From the NCBI RefSeq assembly GCF_947581785.1, contig NZ_CANPVO010000038.1:1-64000 (forward strand): a stretch of DNA of 64,000 bases, in the 5' to 3' direction. How positions within the stretch are numbered: the stretch's first letter is position 1; each line of letters opens with the position of its first letter. Made by a program: the position numbers and the translations under genes. Source of the DNA: Candidatus Palauibacter polyketidifaciens (GTDB lineage: Bacteria; Gemmatimonadota; Gemmatimonadetes; Palauibacterales; Palauibacteraceae). This document shows, piece by piece, positions 9,175 through 17,844 of the stretch. The notes below the pieces were generated by a model, which was not told the DNA's origin, did not search any database, and saw nothing but the letters and a program-made list of their open reading frames with translations.

Positions 9175-10254
9175 ATGAAACGCCTGTTCCGGCCCTGTCC
9201 CGCCCACGCTCCCGCGGCCATCGTCGCGGGCCTTTTCGCCCTCGCGCTCTCTTCCGCCACCGCCCTGGCGGCGCAGCAGGGGAAGCTGCGGATCGTTCAG
9301 ACGAACTCGGCGGGGGACAACGTCCACATCATCGATCCGGCCACGAACCAGGTCGTGCAGGTGATCGACGGGATTCCGAAGGCGCACGGCGTCGCCGCCG
9401 CACCGGACGGGAGCGCGCTCTATTTCAGCAACGAGATCGACCGCACGCTGGAGATCGTCCCCACGGACGTCATGGAGGTCGTGGAGCGGATCCCGTTGTC
9501 GGGGCGGCCGCACAACGTGGCGATCAGCAACGACGGCACGAAGGTGTACGTCGCGATCATCCAGGACTGCAGTTGCGTCGATATCGTGGACCTGGCGAAG
9601 GGCGCGGTCGTGAAATCGATCCCCACGCGGGGGACGGTACACAACGTGTTCATGTCACCGGACGGGCTGCACGTCGCGGCGGGGATGATCGGGGCGCGCA
9701 CGCTGACGATCATCGACACGGCGATCGACGAGGCAATCTGGTCGCTCCACTTCAGCGGACGCACGACGGGGGGCTATGCGGACGGCGGGGTGCGCCCGAT
9801 GGCGTTCGAGACGCACCCGGACGGCTCCACGAAACGCCTCTTCATCCAGATCTCGAACTACCACGGCGTGTACGTCGTCGACTTCGAGAAGCGGAGGGTC
9901 GTGGAGAAGCTGGACATGCCTTCGCTCCCGATCTCGCGGGTGACGAACGACGCGCTGCAGGGATCGCCGGGCCACGGCCTCGCGGTGTCCCCGGACGGGC
10001 GGCAACTCTGGTCGACGAGCAAGCCCAACGGGCACGTCTACGCGTGGTCGCTCCCGGACCTTGAGTACCTGGGCGGGGTCGAGGTCGGCCACATCCCCGA
10101 CTGGCTCACGATGACGCCGGACAGCCGCTACCTGTACGTGGCGAACGCGGGCTCCAACGATGTGTCCGTGGTGGACACGCAGGAGATGGTGGAGATCGCC
10201 CGCATCCCCGTGGGCCAGACGCCGAAGCGCAACAAGACCGTGGTGTTCCCGTGA
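9175..10254 (+). CDS. periplasmic YncE/YVTN beta-propeller protein
   Basis: 359 aa with a clear signal peptide (residues 1-34, ending TALAAQ). The mature part is a seven-bladed-type propeller of repeats such as IIDPATNQVVQVIDG, VVERIPLSGRPHNVAIS and YVANAGSNDVSVVDT, typical of YVTN/YncE proteins. Its stop TGA overlaps the GTG start of the cytochrome gene (GTGA), so it is translationally coupled. Family members bind small ligands, DNA or metals in vitro, and several sit next to dehydrogenases. The enzymatic role is unknown. The context suggests a partner of the cytochrome and the L-2-hydroxyglutarate oxidase. Confidence 0.88.
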   Translation: MKRLFRPCPAHAPAAIVAGLFALALSSATALAAQQGKLRIVQTNSAGDNVHIIDPATNQVVQVIDGIPKAHGVAAAPDGSALYFSNEIDRTLEIVPTDVMEVVERIPLSGRPHNVAISNDGTKVYVAIIQDCSCVDIVDLAKGAVVKSIPTRGTVHNVFMSPDGLHVAAGMIGARTLTIIDTAIDEAIWSLHFSGRTTGGYADGGVRPMAFETHPDGSTKRLFIQISNYHGVYVVDFEKRRVVEKLDMPSLPISRVTNDALQGSPGHGLAVSPDGRQLWSTSKPNGHVYAWSLPDLEYLGGVEVGHIPDWLTMTPDSRYLYVANAGSNDVSVVDTQEMVEIARIPVGQTPKRNKTVVFP

Positions 10255-11162
10255 GTCGCGTCCACCGACTTCGACGACCGGCCCTCCCTGCGCGCCGACG
10301 CTCTCTCGGCCGGCTGCCCATCCTCACGACTGCATTCACGCTGATGGCGTCAGGTTCGGCGCCCAGCGGCGTCATGGGCCAGGAACCCCTGAGCTTCGAG
10401 CGTTACCGCGAGACCGTTGAGCCCATTTTCCTCGCGGACCGCGGCGGGTGGGGACCCGGGCGGGCGCCCTGCGTGACCTGCCACGCCGAGCAGGGGACGC
10501 CGCTGCGGCTTCAGCGGCTTCGCGAGACGGCGAGCGGCGACGTGTATTGGTCGGAGGAGGATTCCCGCCGGAACTTCGAGGTCGTGTCCCGCCTCGTCAC
10601 GCCGGGGGATGCGGACGGCAGCCGCCTTCTGAGAAAGGCGCTCGTGGTGCCGGCGGGCGGCGCCGCGTTGCATGTGGGCGGGAAGTTCTTCGAGTCGAAA
10701 TCCGACCCGGAATGGCAGGCCATGGCCGACTGGGTCGCGGCGGCCGATGCAGTGGAACGCCCTGCCCCACCGCGGCTCGACTTCGATTTCTTCCGCGACT
10801 GCGTCCAGAGGATGTACCTCGACAAGCGCCCGGGCGACGTGGAATGCATCCACTGTCATGAGACGGGCGTGCGCGGCTTCGCGCGGCACATCCCCGAGGG
10901 GCGCGACTTCTGGAACCAGGAGGAATCGCGCGGCAACTTCGCGATCACCCGCCGCTACGTGGAGCCCGGCGAGCCCATGATGAGCCGGCTTCTCACGCAT
11001 CCGCTCGCCCCCGCCGCGGGCGGCGACTACTTCCACGGCGGGCCGCGTCGCTGGGATTCGACGGACGATCCCGAATGGCGGATGCTCGCCGCCTGGGTGC
11101 GCGGCGAGACCCCGGAGTGCGTGGTCGGAACGGAGGCCGACGCCGGCAGCAGCCGCGAGTAG
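10251..11162 (+). CDS. exported two-module c-type cytochrome-like protein
   Basis: 303 aa with a basic leader and hydrophobic stretch (residues 1-44, ending SGVMGQ). It contains two CxxCH haem c motifs, Cys74-Cys77-His78 (CVTCH) and Cys199-Cys202-His203 (CIHCH). Around each lies the same module: an F/Y-R-x-C/T-V opening, the CxxCH, W-x-x-E-x-SRxNF, a V-x-PG(D/E) stretch ending SRLL, a glycine-rich HxGG/HGGPRRW, and DPEWxxxAxWV. The protein is thus an internal duplication of an approximately 110-residue one-haem unit. It resembles cytochrome domains common in Planctomycetes and Gemmatimonadota proteins. GTG start inside the propeller stop; the next ATG follows directly after its TAG. Confidence 0.8.
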   Translation: MSRVHRLRRPALPARRRSLGRLPILTTAFTLMASGSAPSGVMGQEPLSFERYRETVEPIFLADRGGWGPGRAPCVTCHAEQGTPLRLQRLRETASGDVYWSEEDSRRNFEVVSRLVTPGDADGSRLLRKALVVPAGGAALHVGGKFFESKSDPEWQAMADWVAAADAVERPAPPRLDFDFFRDCVQRMYLDKRPGDVECIHCHETGVRGFARHIPEGRDFWNQEESRGNFAITRRYVEPGEPMMSRLLTHPLAPAAGGDYFHGGPRRWDSTDDPEWRMLAAWVRGETPECVVGTEADAGSSRE

Positions 11163-12362
11163 ATGACGAAACCGCTCGACATCGCCGTCATCGGGGGCGG
11201 GATCGTCGGGCTCGCCACGGCCGACGCCCTCCGCCGGACCCGGCCGGACCTTTCGCTCACCGTGCTCGAGAAGGAGCCGGAGGTCGCGGCGCACCAGACG
11301 GGCCGCAACAGCGGGGTCATCCACGCCGGTCTGTACTACGCGCCGGGGTCGCTCAAGGCGCGGCTGTGCACCGAGGGCGCCGAGCGGCTGTTTCGCTACT
11401 GCGCCGAGCGAGGCATTCCGACCACGCACACCGGCAAGGTCGTCGTCGCCACCTCGCGCGATCAGCTCACCGCCCTCGCCGAACTCGAGCGGCGCGGCAC
11501 GGCGAACGGCGTGGCCATGCAGCGGATCGGCCCCGGCGGAATCGCAGAGATCGAACCGCACGCGCGCGGCGTCGAGGCGCTCCACGTCCCGGCCACCGGG
11601 GCGGTCGACTTCGGTGACGTGGCGCGAGCCTTCGCGGCGGATCTTTCCCGCGCGGGCCACCCCATCCGCACCGGCTTCGAGGTGCGGGAAGCCCGCCGCT
11701 CCGGGCGCCGCACCGTGCTCGCCGGCCCCCCGGGCGACATCGCCGCCCGCGTCGTAGTCAACTGCGCCGGGCTGCACGTCGACCGCATGATGCGGACCCT
11801 CGGGCACGAGCCCGACCTCAAGGTCCTTCCCTTCCGGGGCGAGTACTGGGGCCTCTCCGAAGCCGCCGCCGGACGTGTGCGGGGCCACATCTACCCGGTT
11901 CCGGACCCCCGGCTCCCCCATCTGGGCGTCCACTTCACCCGGAACGTGGCCGGGCGCGTGGAACTCGGCCCGAACGCGGTCTGGGCCTGGGGCCGGGAGG
12001 CGTACGGCCGCCTCTCAGGCCGCCTTCCCGACGCCCTGGAGGCGCTGAGTTACCGCGGCTTCCGGCGCCTGGCGCAGGCCCACTGGCGGACCGCCGTCGA
12101 GGAGCAGTGGCGCTCGCTGGACCGGCGATCCGTGGTGCGGAAGGCGCGTGCCATGCTACCCGAACTCGAAGTGCGCGACCTCGAGACATGGCGCTCAGGC
12201 ATCCGCGCGCAGGCCGTGGACACGGATGGCGCCCTCGTCCACGACTTCGTGATCCGGGAAGCGCCCGGCGTCGTGAATGTGCTCAACGCTCCCTCCCCCG
12301 CCGCCACCGCCTGCCTCGCCATCGGACACCACATCGCGGACCGCGCCCTCCAGCAGCTCTGA
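11163..12362 (+). CDS. lhgO: L-2-hydroxyglutarate oxidase
   Basis: FAD-dependent oxidase of 399 aa in the DAO/LhgO family, converting L-2-hydroxyglutarate to 2-oxoglutarate and passing electrons to the respiratory chain. The FAD-binding GGGIVG motif is at residues 11-16. The family signatures GRNSGVIHAGLYYAPGSLKA and CNCAGLHVD-like NCAGLHVDRM follow, and the C-terminus ends with the expected NAPSPAATACLAIG segment. Full length. It starts on the base after the upstream stop, so it completes a unit with the propeller and cytochrome, which could be its electron-transfer partners (inference). It converges on the aldolase gene with a 6 bp gap. Confidence 0.93.
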   Translation: MTKPLDIAVIGGGIVGLATADALRRTRPDLSLTVLEKEPEVAAHQTGRNSGVIHAGLYYAPGSLKARLCTEGAERLFRYCAERGIPTTHTGKVVVATSRDQLTALAELERRGTANGVAMQRIGPGGIAEIEPHARGVEALHVPATGAVDFGDVARAFAADLSRAGHPIRTGFEVREARRSGRRTVLAGPPGDIAARVVVNCAGLHVDRMMRTLGHEPDLKVLPFRGEYWGLSEAAAGRVRGHIYPVPDPRLPHLGVHFTRNVAGRVELGPNAVWAWGREAYGRLSGRLPDALEALSYRGFRRLAQAHWRTAVEEQWRSLDRRSVVRKARAMLPELEVRDLETWRSGIRAQAVDTDGALVHDFVIREAPGVVNVLNAPSPAATACLAIGHHIADRALQQL

Positions 12363-12368
12363 CCAGCG

Positions 12369-13151
12369 TCAGGTGGCGTAGTCCTGGCCGTCGGCGTCGA
12401 GCACGTCCTTCATGCCGTCGAGGTAGCCGGCCTCGCCCACGGCGTAGGCGGAGAGGGCGGCGTTGTATCGCGCGGCCTCGACGGGGATCGGACGGATCTT
12501 CCCGCCCGACTGAAGCGCCAGCATCTCGTTCATGCAGGCGCGCTCGAGTTGGTAGAGCCACAGCATCGTCTTCTCGATCGTGTCGCCGACCATCAGCACG
12601 CCGTGGTTCGCGAGGAAGAGGACGCGCTTGTCGCCCAGGGCCTCGACCATGCGCTCACCTTCGTCCGCCTCGGTCACGATCCCCTCGTACCCGAAGTACG
12701 CACAGTTCCCGTAGAAGATCGCCGCGTTCTGGCTGCCCCGTTCATCGAACTCCCAGCCGTCGATGGAGGCGAGCGCCGTGCTGTAGGGAGGGTGGACGTG
12801 AAGCGCGCACGTGACGTCGGGTCGAGCGCGCTGGATGGGCGCGTGGATCGCCCACGCGCTCACGTTCAGCCGCCCCTCCCCGCCCACCGAACGCCCGTCG
12901 GCATTCACCTCGACGAGGTTGCTTGCCGTCACACGCGAGAAATGCGTCCTTCCGGGCGAAATGAGCAGGTGCCCCGGCCTGCCCGGCACCTTGCAGCTGA
13001 GGTGGTTCCACGTGCCCTCGTGCATGTTCTCGTGCACGATGATCCGGTGCACCGCGGCAAAGTCGATGCGCGCCCGACGGATCGCGGCCTCATCGACGTC
13101 CGCTTCGGTCGCGGACGGATTCGGGGGGGATGCGGTCTTCGGCGCGCTCAT
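12369..13151 (-). CDS. class II aldolase/adducin family protein
   Basis: 260 aa, cytoplasmic. The fold family includes L-fuculose-1-phosphate aldolase and L-ribulose-5-phosphate epimerase, zinc enzymes acting on sugar phosphates, and also decarboxylases. Zinc ligands are His118 and His120 in LHVHPPYS and His183 in ANHGVLMVG. The motif NHLSCKV replaces the G-N-(L/I)-S signature. I used the ATG at 13151 (MSAPKTAS), because the 52 codons before it are low-complexity and arginine-rich and overlap the divergent promoter region. The substrate is not predictable from the sequence. Confidence 0.88.
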   Translation of the reverse strand: MSAPKTASPPNPSATEADVDEAAIRRARIDFAAVHRIIVHENMHEGTWNHLSCKVPGRPGHLLISPGRTHFSRVTASNLVEVNADGRSVGGEGRLNVSAWAIHAPIQRARPDVTCALHVHPPYSTALASIDGWEFDERGSQNAAIFYGNCAYFGYEGIVTEADEGERMVEALGDKRVLFLANHGVLMVGDTIEKTMLWLYQLERACMNEMLALQSGGKIRPIPVEAARYNAALSAYAVGEAGYLDGMKDVLDADGQDYAT

Positions 13152-13288
13152 GGCCTGCCTCCTTCGGGCTCGGGACTTTCCGCGAACTTCACGCCGGGCG
13201 CGCGGGGGGTCAAGCGCCCCCGGTCGGTTCCCCGTTCCCGTCCGAACGATTACCATGCCGCGCTCACGAACCCTCCGGAGAAACGCGG

Positions 13289-14314
13289 GTGACAGTGCGG
13301 ACGACACCGGACGCCAACGCCGAGACCGAACCGCTTGACGTGATCATCGTCGGGGCCGGCCCGTGCGGGCTCGCCGCGGCGGTGGCCGTGAAGGAATGCG
13401 GGCTGAGTTACGCGATCCTCGACCGCGGGTGCATCACCGAGTCGCTGACCCGCTATCCCTCCTACATGACGTTCTTCTCGACGGCGGAGTTGTTGGAGAT
13501 CGGCGACGTGCCGTTCACGATTCCCGAGCCGAAACCCACCCGGCGCGACGCGCTCGCCTACTACCGGAAGGTCGTCGCTCACCACGGCATCGACGTCCGC
13601 CAGTACGAGGAGGTCACGGCCGTCCACGGTGAGGCGGGCGCCTTCACGCTTGACACCCGAACACGGGACGGACGCGAGCGGCGGATCGCCTCGCGGGCCG
13701 TGGTCATCGCCACGGGAGGCTTCGGAGCGCCGAACCGGCTGGAGTTCGAGGGAGACCGCCCGCACGACCGCGTCGTCCACTACTACAGGGAACCGTATCC
13801 CTTCTTCGACCAGGACGTCATCGTCGTGGGCGGGGGAAACTCCGCCGTCGAGGCGGCGCTGGACATGTACCGCAACGGCGTCCGCGTGCGGATGGTCCAC
13901 TTCGCCGACACGCTCGACCGCGGCGTCAAGCCCTGGGTGCGCCCGGACATCGAGAACCGGATCGCGGGCGGGGAGATTCCGATGCACTGGAACTCGCGGG
14001 TCGCCGGGCTCGGACCGGGCACAGCCACGGTCGTCCATGAGGAGACAAGCCGGGAGACCGAGGTCGCGAACGACTGGGTGCTGGCGATGACGGGCTGGCG
14101 ACCGGACGCCGCCCTGCTCACCAGCCTCGGCGTTCCCACGGATCCGGAGACGGGGATCCCCGCGCACGACCCCGCGACCATGGCAACGTCGATCCCGGGG
14201 GTCTACATCGCCGGCGTCATCGCCGCCGGCTTCAACGCGAACAGGATCTTCATCGAGAACGGCCGCGAGCACGGCGCCCTCATCGCGACCCACCTGGCGA
14301 GTGCCCGCCGCTGA
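13289..14314 (+). CDS. YpdA-like flavoprotein (putative bacillithiol disulfide reductase)
   Basis: 341 aa two-dinucleotide-binding flavoprotein. The FAD motif is GAGPCG at residues 22-27 and the NAD(P)H motif is GGGNSA at 181-186. The block CITESLTRYPSYMTFFSTAELLEIG is the YpdA/Bdr signature, a family that reduces bacillithiol disulfide with NADPH. There is no CxxC redox pair as in thioredoxin reductase. In-frame GTG at 13289 is chosen: a GGAG Shine-Dalgarno (13277-13280) sits eight bases upstream and the protein fold begins right after. It is divergent from the aldolase and convergent with the CoA-transferase. Presence suggests bacillithiol as the low-molecular-weight thiol (inference). Confidence 0.88.
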   Translation: MTVRTTPDANAETEPLDVIIVGAGPCGLAAAVAVKECGLSYAILDRGCITESLTRYPSYMTFFSTAELLEIGDVPFTIPEPKPTRRDALAYYRKVVAHHGIDVRQYEEVTAVHGEAGAFTLDTRTRDGRERRIASRAVVIATGGFGAPNRLEFEGDRPHDRVVHYYREPYPFFDQDVIVVGGGNSAVEAALDMYRNGVRVRMVHFADTLDRGVKPWVRPDIENRIAGGEIPMHWNSRVAGLGPGTATVVHEETSRETEVANDWVLAMTGWRPDAALLTSLGVPTDPETGIPAHDPATMATSIPGVYIAGVIAAGFNANRIFIENGREHGALIATHLASARR

Positions 14315-14348
14315 GTTCGACCTGCCTGCCCCCAGATAAACCGCCGGG

Positions 14349-15584
14349 TTAACCCCGTGTCGATTCGGTGCCGACCACGGCGTCCTCCGCCAGGCGGGAG
14401 ACCTCGGCGTCGGGGAGGTCGAGGATCTCGGTCAGGATCCGTCTCGTGTCGCGGCCCAGGGTGGGCGCGGGGTTCACCGGCACGTCGGGAGCGTCGGAGG
14501 TGAGGAGCGGGGTGCGCACGAACTGGAGTTCTCCGAGTCCGTCGTAGTCCACCGTGACCCGCACGTCGCGCGCCTCCAATTGCGGACACTCGAGCAGGTC
14601 GTCGGAGGTCTGCACGGGCCCCGCGGGGACACCCACCTCCTGGAGCCGGTGCACCGCCTCGTCTCGGGTCAGTTCGGCGAACACGGGGCGGACGACCTCG
14701 TCGAGGAGCGCGCGGTTCTCGGTGCGCGCGTCGGGGGAATCCAGGCGCGGATCCTCCACCAGGTCGGGGCGTTCCAGCATGCGGCAGAAGCGGCGCCACA
14801 TGATGTCGTCGGGGATCGTGAAGGCCACGTATCCGTCGCTCACCGGCATCGGTCCGCGGGGGTAGAAGCCGGGCGGATCGCCCCGCCTCGGCCGCGCCCC
14901 GGTGTTGGCGGCGAGCGAGACCATGCGCTCGTTCAGCGACAGCACCCCGTCGTACATGGCGGAGTCGATGAACTGGCCCTTCCCCGTCACGGTGCGCCGG
15001 TAGAGCGCCATCGAGACGCCGTGCGCCGCCGCCATTCCCGCGTACAGGTCCGGCATCCCGTAGATCGACGGCGACGGCGGCTTGTCGGCGAAGCCGATCA
15101 TGTGCATGACGCCCCCCATCGCCTCCGCCACCACGTCGAACGACGGCCAGTCCCCGTACGGCCCCTCCCGCCCCGGCAGCCGCCCGAAGCCCGACACCGC
15201 CGCGTAAATCAGTCCCGGATTCAGTTCCGAGAGCGCCTCGTAGCCGAGACCCATCCGGTCGACGGACCCCGGCCGCAGGTTCTCGACCACGACATCGGAC
15301 TTCGTCACCAGGGACCGGTAGAGGTCGCGCCCCTCGTCGCTCTTGAGGTTGAGCGCGAGGGACTTCTTGTTCCGGTTGTAGGCCATGAACCCGACGCCCA
15401 TGCGGACGCCGTGCCGCTCGACGAACGGAGGGATGGACCGGCGCGGATCCCCCGCACCCGGGCGCTCGATCTTGATGACCTCGGCCCCCGCATCTGCGAG
15501 CAGAAGCGAGCAGTAGGGGGCGGACATGTATTGTTCGAGCGCGATCACGCGCACGCCCGCCAGCGGCCGACCGGAGTCGGTCAT
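14349..15584 (-). CDS. CaiB/BaiF family CoA-transferase
   Basis: Class III CoA-transferase of 411 aa that moves CoA between organic acids through an enzyme-bound anhydride. The N-terminal RVIALEQYMSAPYCSLLLADAGAEVIKIE block and the later YAAVSGFG are family hallmarks. Asp150 in WPSFDVVAEAMGG is the expected catalytic aspartate. Substrate specificity within the family (formyl, succinyl, carnitine, bile-acid or alpha-methylacyl CoA) is not readable. It lies 49 bp after the S9 peptidase gene on the same strand. An alternative is alpha-methylacyl-CoA racemase, which shares the fold. Confidence 0.92.
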   Translation of the reverse strand: MTDSGRPLAGVRVIALEQYMSAPYCSLLLADAGAEVIKIERPGAGDPRRSIPPFVERHGVRMGVGFMAYNRNKKSLALNLKSDEGRDLYRSLVTKSDVVVENLRPGSVDRMGLGYEALSELNPGLIYAAVSGFGRLPGREGPYGDWPSFDVVAEAMGGVMHMIGFADKPPSPSIYGMPDLYAGMAAAHGVSMALYRRTVTGKGQFIDSAMYDGVLSLNERMVSLAANTGARPRRGDPPGFYPRGPMPVSDGYVAFTIPDDIMWRRFCRMLERPDLVEDPRLDSPDARTENRALLDEVVRPVFAELTRDEAVHRLQEVGVPAGPVQTSDDLLECPQLEARDVRVTVDYDGLGELQFVRTPLLTSDAPDVPVNPAPTLGRDTRRILTEILDLPDAEVSRLAEDAVVGTESTRG

Positions 15585-15633
15585 GGGTGGATCTCCCGGG
15601 TTCGAGGGGTCTGGTCTGGGTCCGCCGAGCGGG

Positions 15634-17706
15634 TCAGCTCGTCGCTGCCACCGCGCGGTACTTGTCGAACCAGGCGACGATGTTCGCGATCTTGGCCATG
15701 AGCTGGCTCGGGCGGCGGCTCATGTCGTGCGAGGCGCCGGGTAGCCGGATCACGGCCGTGTCGATCCCGCGCAGCTTGAGCGCGTGGAACATCTGGTACG
15801 ACTCCGACAGCGGCGTTCGCAGGTCCTCCTCCCCCGTGATGATCATCGTGGGCGTGTTCACGTTCCCCACGAGCGAGATGGGAGAGTAATCCCAGTACGC
15901 GTCCGGGTTCTCCCACGGCAGCCCCTCGTAGCGGCTGTGGTAGTAGCCGTACCAGTTGTCCGCCGTGAGCGTCTTGCTGATCCAGTTGACGACGGGCTTC
16001 TGGGACACCGCGGCCCGGAAGCGATCCGTCTTGCCGACGATCCAGGCCGTCATGATGCCGCCGGCGCTCCCTCCGGTGACGAAGAGGTTGTCCTCGTCGA
16101 TATACCCACGCTCGATCACGGCATCGACGCCGGAGATGAGATCGTCATAGTCCTGCCCCGGATAGTTGTGATAGAGGAGGTCCGCGAACTCCTCGCCGTA
16201 GCTCGTGCTCCCGCGCGGGTTCGCGTAGAGGACGACGTAGCCGGCCGCGGCGAGAAGCTGCATCTCCGCCGAGAAGCGGTCTCCGTAGTTCGAGACGGGT
16301 CCGCCGTGAATCTCCAGGATGAGGGGATAGCGCCGGTCCGGATCGAAATCGGGCGGCTTCACGATCCACCCCTGAACCGGACGGCCGTCGAAGGACGAGT
16401 CCCACCAGATCTCCTCGACTTCACCCAGTTGACGGTTCGCGAGCAGGTCTTCGTTGAGCGACGTGATGCGGCGCACGGCTCCGCCTCTCGAGCCCACGGC
16501 GACCTCGCCCGGGGATTCGGGACGCGTCTGGTTGAGTGCGAAGCTCCCGTCGTTGGCCACGCTGAACGAGCCGCCGCCGTAGGGACGCCCGTAGGACGTG
16601 CCTCCCAGGTCCTCCGCCAGCACCTCGAGATCGCCGGCGAGCGTGGCGAAGCCGACCTTGGAGTTCCCCTCGTCGTCGTACTGGAAGTAGACCCCGCTCC
16701 CGTCGGAAGCCCACACCGGGTTGGAGACGCCGCGGTCGAGATCGCCGGTGAGGACGCGCCGCCCGCTCCCATCGAGGTTCATCACCTGCAGCTGGCTCAC
16801 CTGGTAGGTGCGCGTGCGGTCCTCGTAGCCGACGAACGCGATCTGTCGTCCGTCCGGAGACACGGCCGGATTCCGGTCCGGTCCGGGGCGGTCGGTGAGG
16901 GAACGCACTTCACCGGTCGCGACCGAGACGATGTAGAGTTCGGAGTTCCGGTAATCGTGGACCCAGTCCTCATTCCGGTTCGACGAGAAGACGAGGCTCG
17001 CGCCGTCCGGGGTCCAGGCGGCCGGGCTCTGGTGCTGGAAGTCGCCCGATGTGACCTGTGTGGGCGTCCCGCCCTCGACCGGGACGATGAAGATGTGGTC
17101 GTAGCCGAAGTCGAGATAGCCGACGCCGTCCTGCCGGTTCTTGAAGCGGTCCTCCATGATGGGAGGATCGGCCCACTCCGCCCCGGCGGGGGGCCTGGGC
17201 GGCGGGGCGAGGCTCGGCGGCGGGTAGGGAACGAGCTTGTTGAACGCGAGGTAGCGCCCGTCCGGCGACCAGCGGAGCCCGCGCGGCGATTCGAGGAGTT
17301 GCGTGAGCGTCGCCTCCTCGCCCGTGTCCATCCAGCGCACGTGGATCTGGCCGTCGTCCGTGTACGCGATGCGGCTTCCGTCGGGCGACCACCGCGGGGA
17401 ACCGCCCACGCCCACCCGCCGGTGATCCGACCCGTCGGCATTCATGATCCACAGCTCGGATTTCTTCGCGTCCCGCATGATGTCCATCGACGTGCGGACA
17501 TAGACGACCTGACTGCCGTCGGGCGAAATCCGCGGGTCCGCGGCGTATTCGATCTGGAACACGTCCATCGGCTCGAACCGGCCCTGCCCGGCCAGGGGAC
17601 CCGCGCTCAGCGTGCCTGAGACGGCGAGCAGGACCAAGGCGAACAGGACCAGGGCGAACTTCGTCATTCGGATCTTGTGAAGGCTCTTCTCGCTCGTCTC
17701 GCGCAT
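15634..17706 (-). CDS. secreted S9 family peptidase (dipeptidyl-peptidase-like)
   Basis: 690 aa. An N-terminal signal peptide (hydrophobic LVLFALVLLAVSGT, cleavage near LAGQ) is followed by a TolB-like propeller with many SPDG/WSPDG repeats (about residues 45-400) and a C-terminal alpha/beta hydrolase. The catalytic residues are Ser547 in GGSAGGIMT, Asp628 in GEEDLRTPL and His660 in ASHDMSRR. ATG at 17706 is chosen over one at 17667, because a GGGAG Shine-Dalgarno lies seven bases upstream of it and none precedes the internal ATG. A proline-rich loop (PPPSLAPPPRPP) breaks the propeller. It is divergent from the D-aminoacylase gene (138 bp). Confidence 0.93.
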   Translation of the reverse strand: MRETSEKSLHKIRMTKFALVLFALVLLAVSGTLSAGPLAGQGRFEPMDVFQIEYAADPRISPDGSQVVYVRTSMDIMRDAKKSELWIMNADGSDHRRVGVGGSPRWSPDGSRIAYTDDGQIHVRWMDTGEEATLTQLLESPRGLRWSPDGRYLAFNKLVPYPPPSLAPPPRPPAGAEWADPPIMEDRFKNRQDGVGYLDFGYDHIFIVPVEGGTPTQVTSGDFQHQSPAAWTPDGASLVFSSNRNEDWVHDYRNSELYIVSVATGEVRSLTDRPGPDRNPAVSPDGRQIAFVGYEDRTRTYQVSQLQVMNLDGSGRRVLTGDLDRGVSNPVWASDGSGVYFQYDDEGNSKVGFATLAGDLEVLAEDLGGTSYGRPYGGGSFSVANDGSFALNQTRPESPGEVAVGSRGGAVRRITSLNEDLLANRQLGEVEEIWWDSSFDGRPVQGWIVKPPDFDPDRRYPLILEIHGGPVSNYGDRFSAEMQLLAAAGYVVLYANPRGSTSYGEEFADLLYHNYPGQDYDDLISGVDAVIERGYIDEDNLFVTGGSAGGIMTAWIVGKTDRFRAAVSQKPVVNWISKTLTADNWYGYYHSRYEGLPWENPDAYWDYSPISLVGNVNTPTMIITGEEDLRTPLSESYQMFHALKLRGIDTAVIRLPGASHDMSRRPSQLMAKIANIVAWFDKYRAVAATS

Positions 17707-17844
17707 CGTCGGGCTCCCGGGATCGGACAGGGGACAGGGCCCGAAACATATCTCCCCGATTCGACCCGCGGGCAACCGTCGCGTTATCGTCCGGCTGGTC
17801 AGGGTCGTCCGACAGTGCCGCGTTGCTTCCCCGGGGTCATTGAC

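Noticed and set aside
14346-14355. GGGTTAACCC palindrome as terminator
   Set aside because: It is only 10 bp, has no loop or T-run, and overlaps the stop of the CoA-transferase gene.
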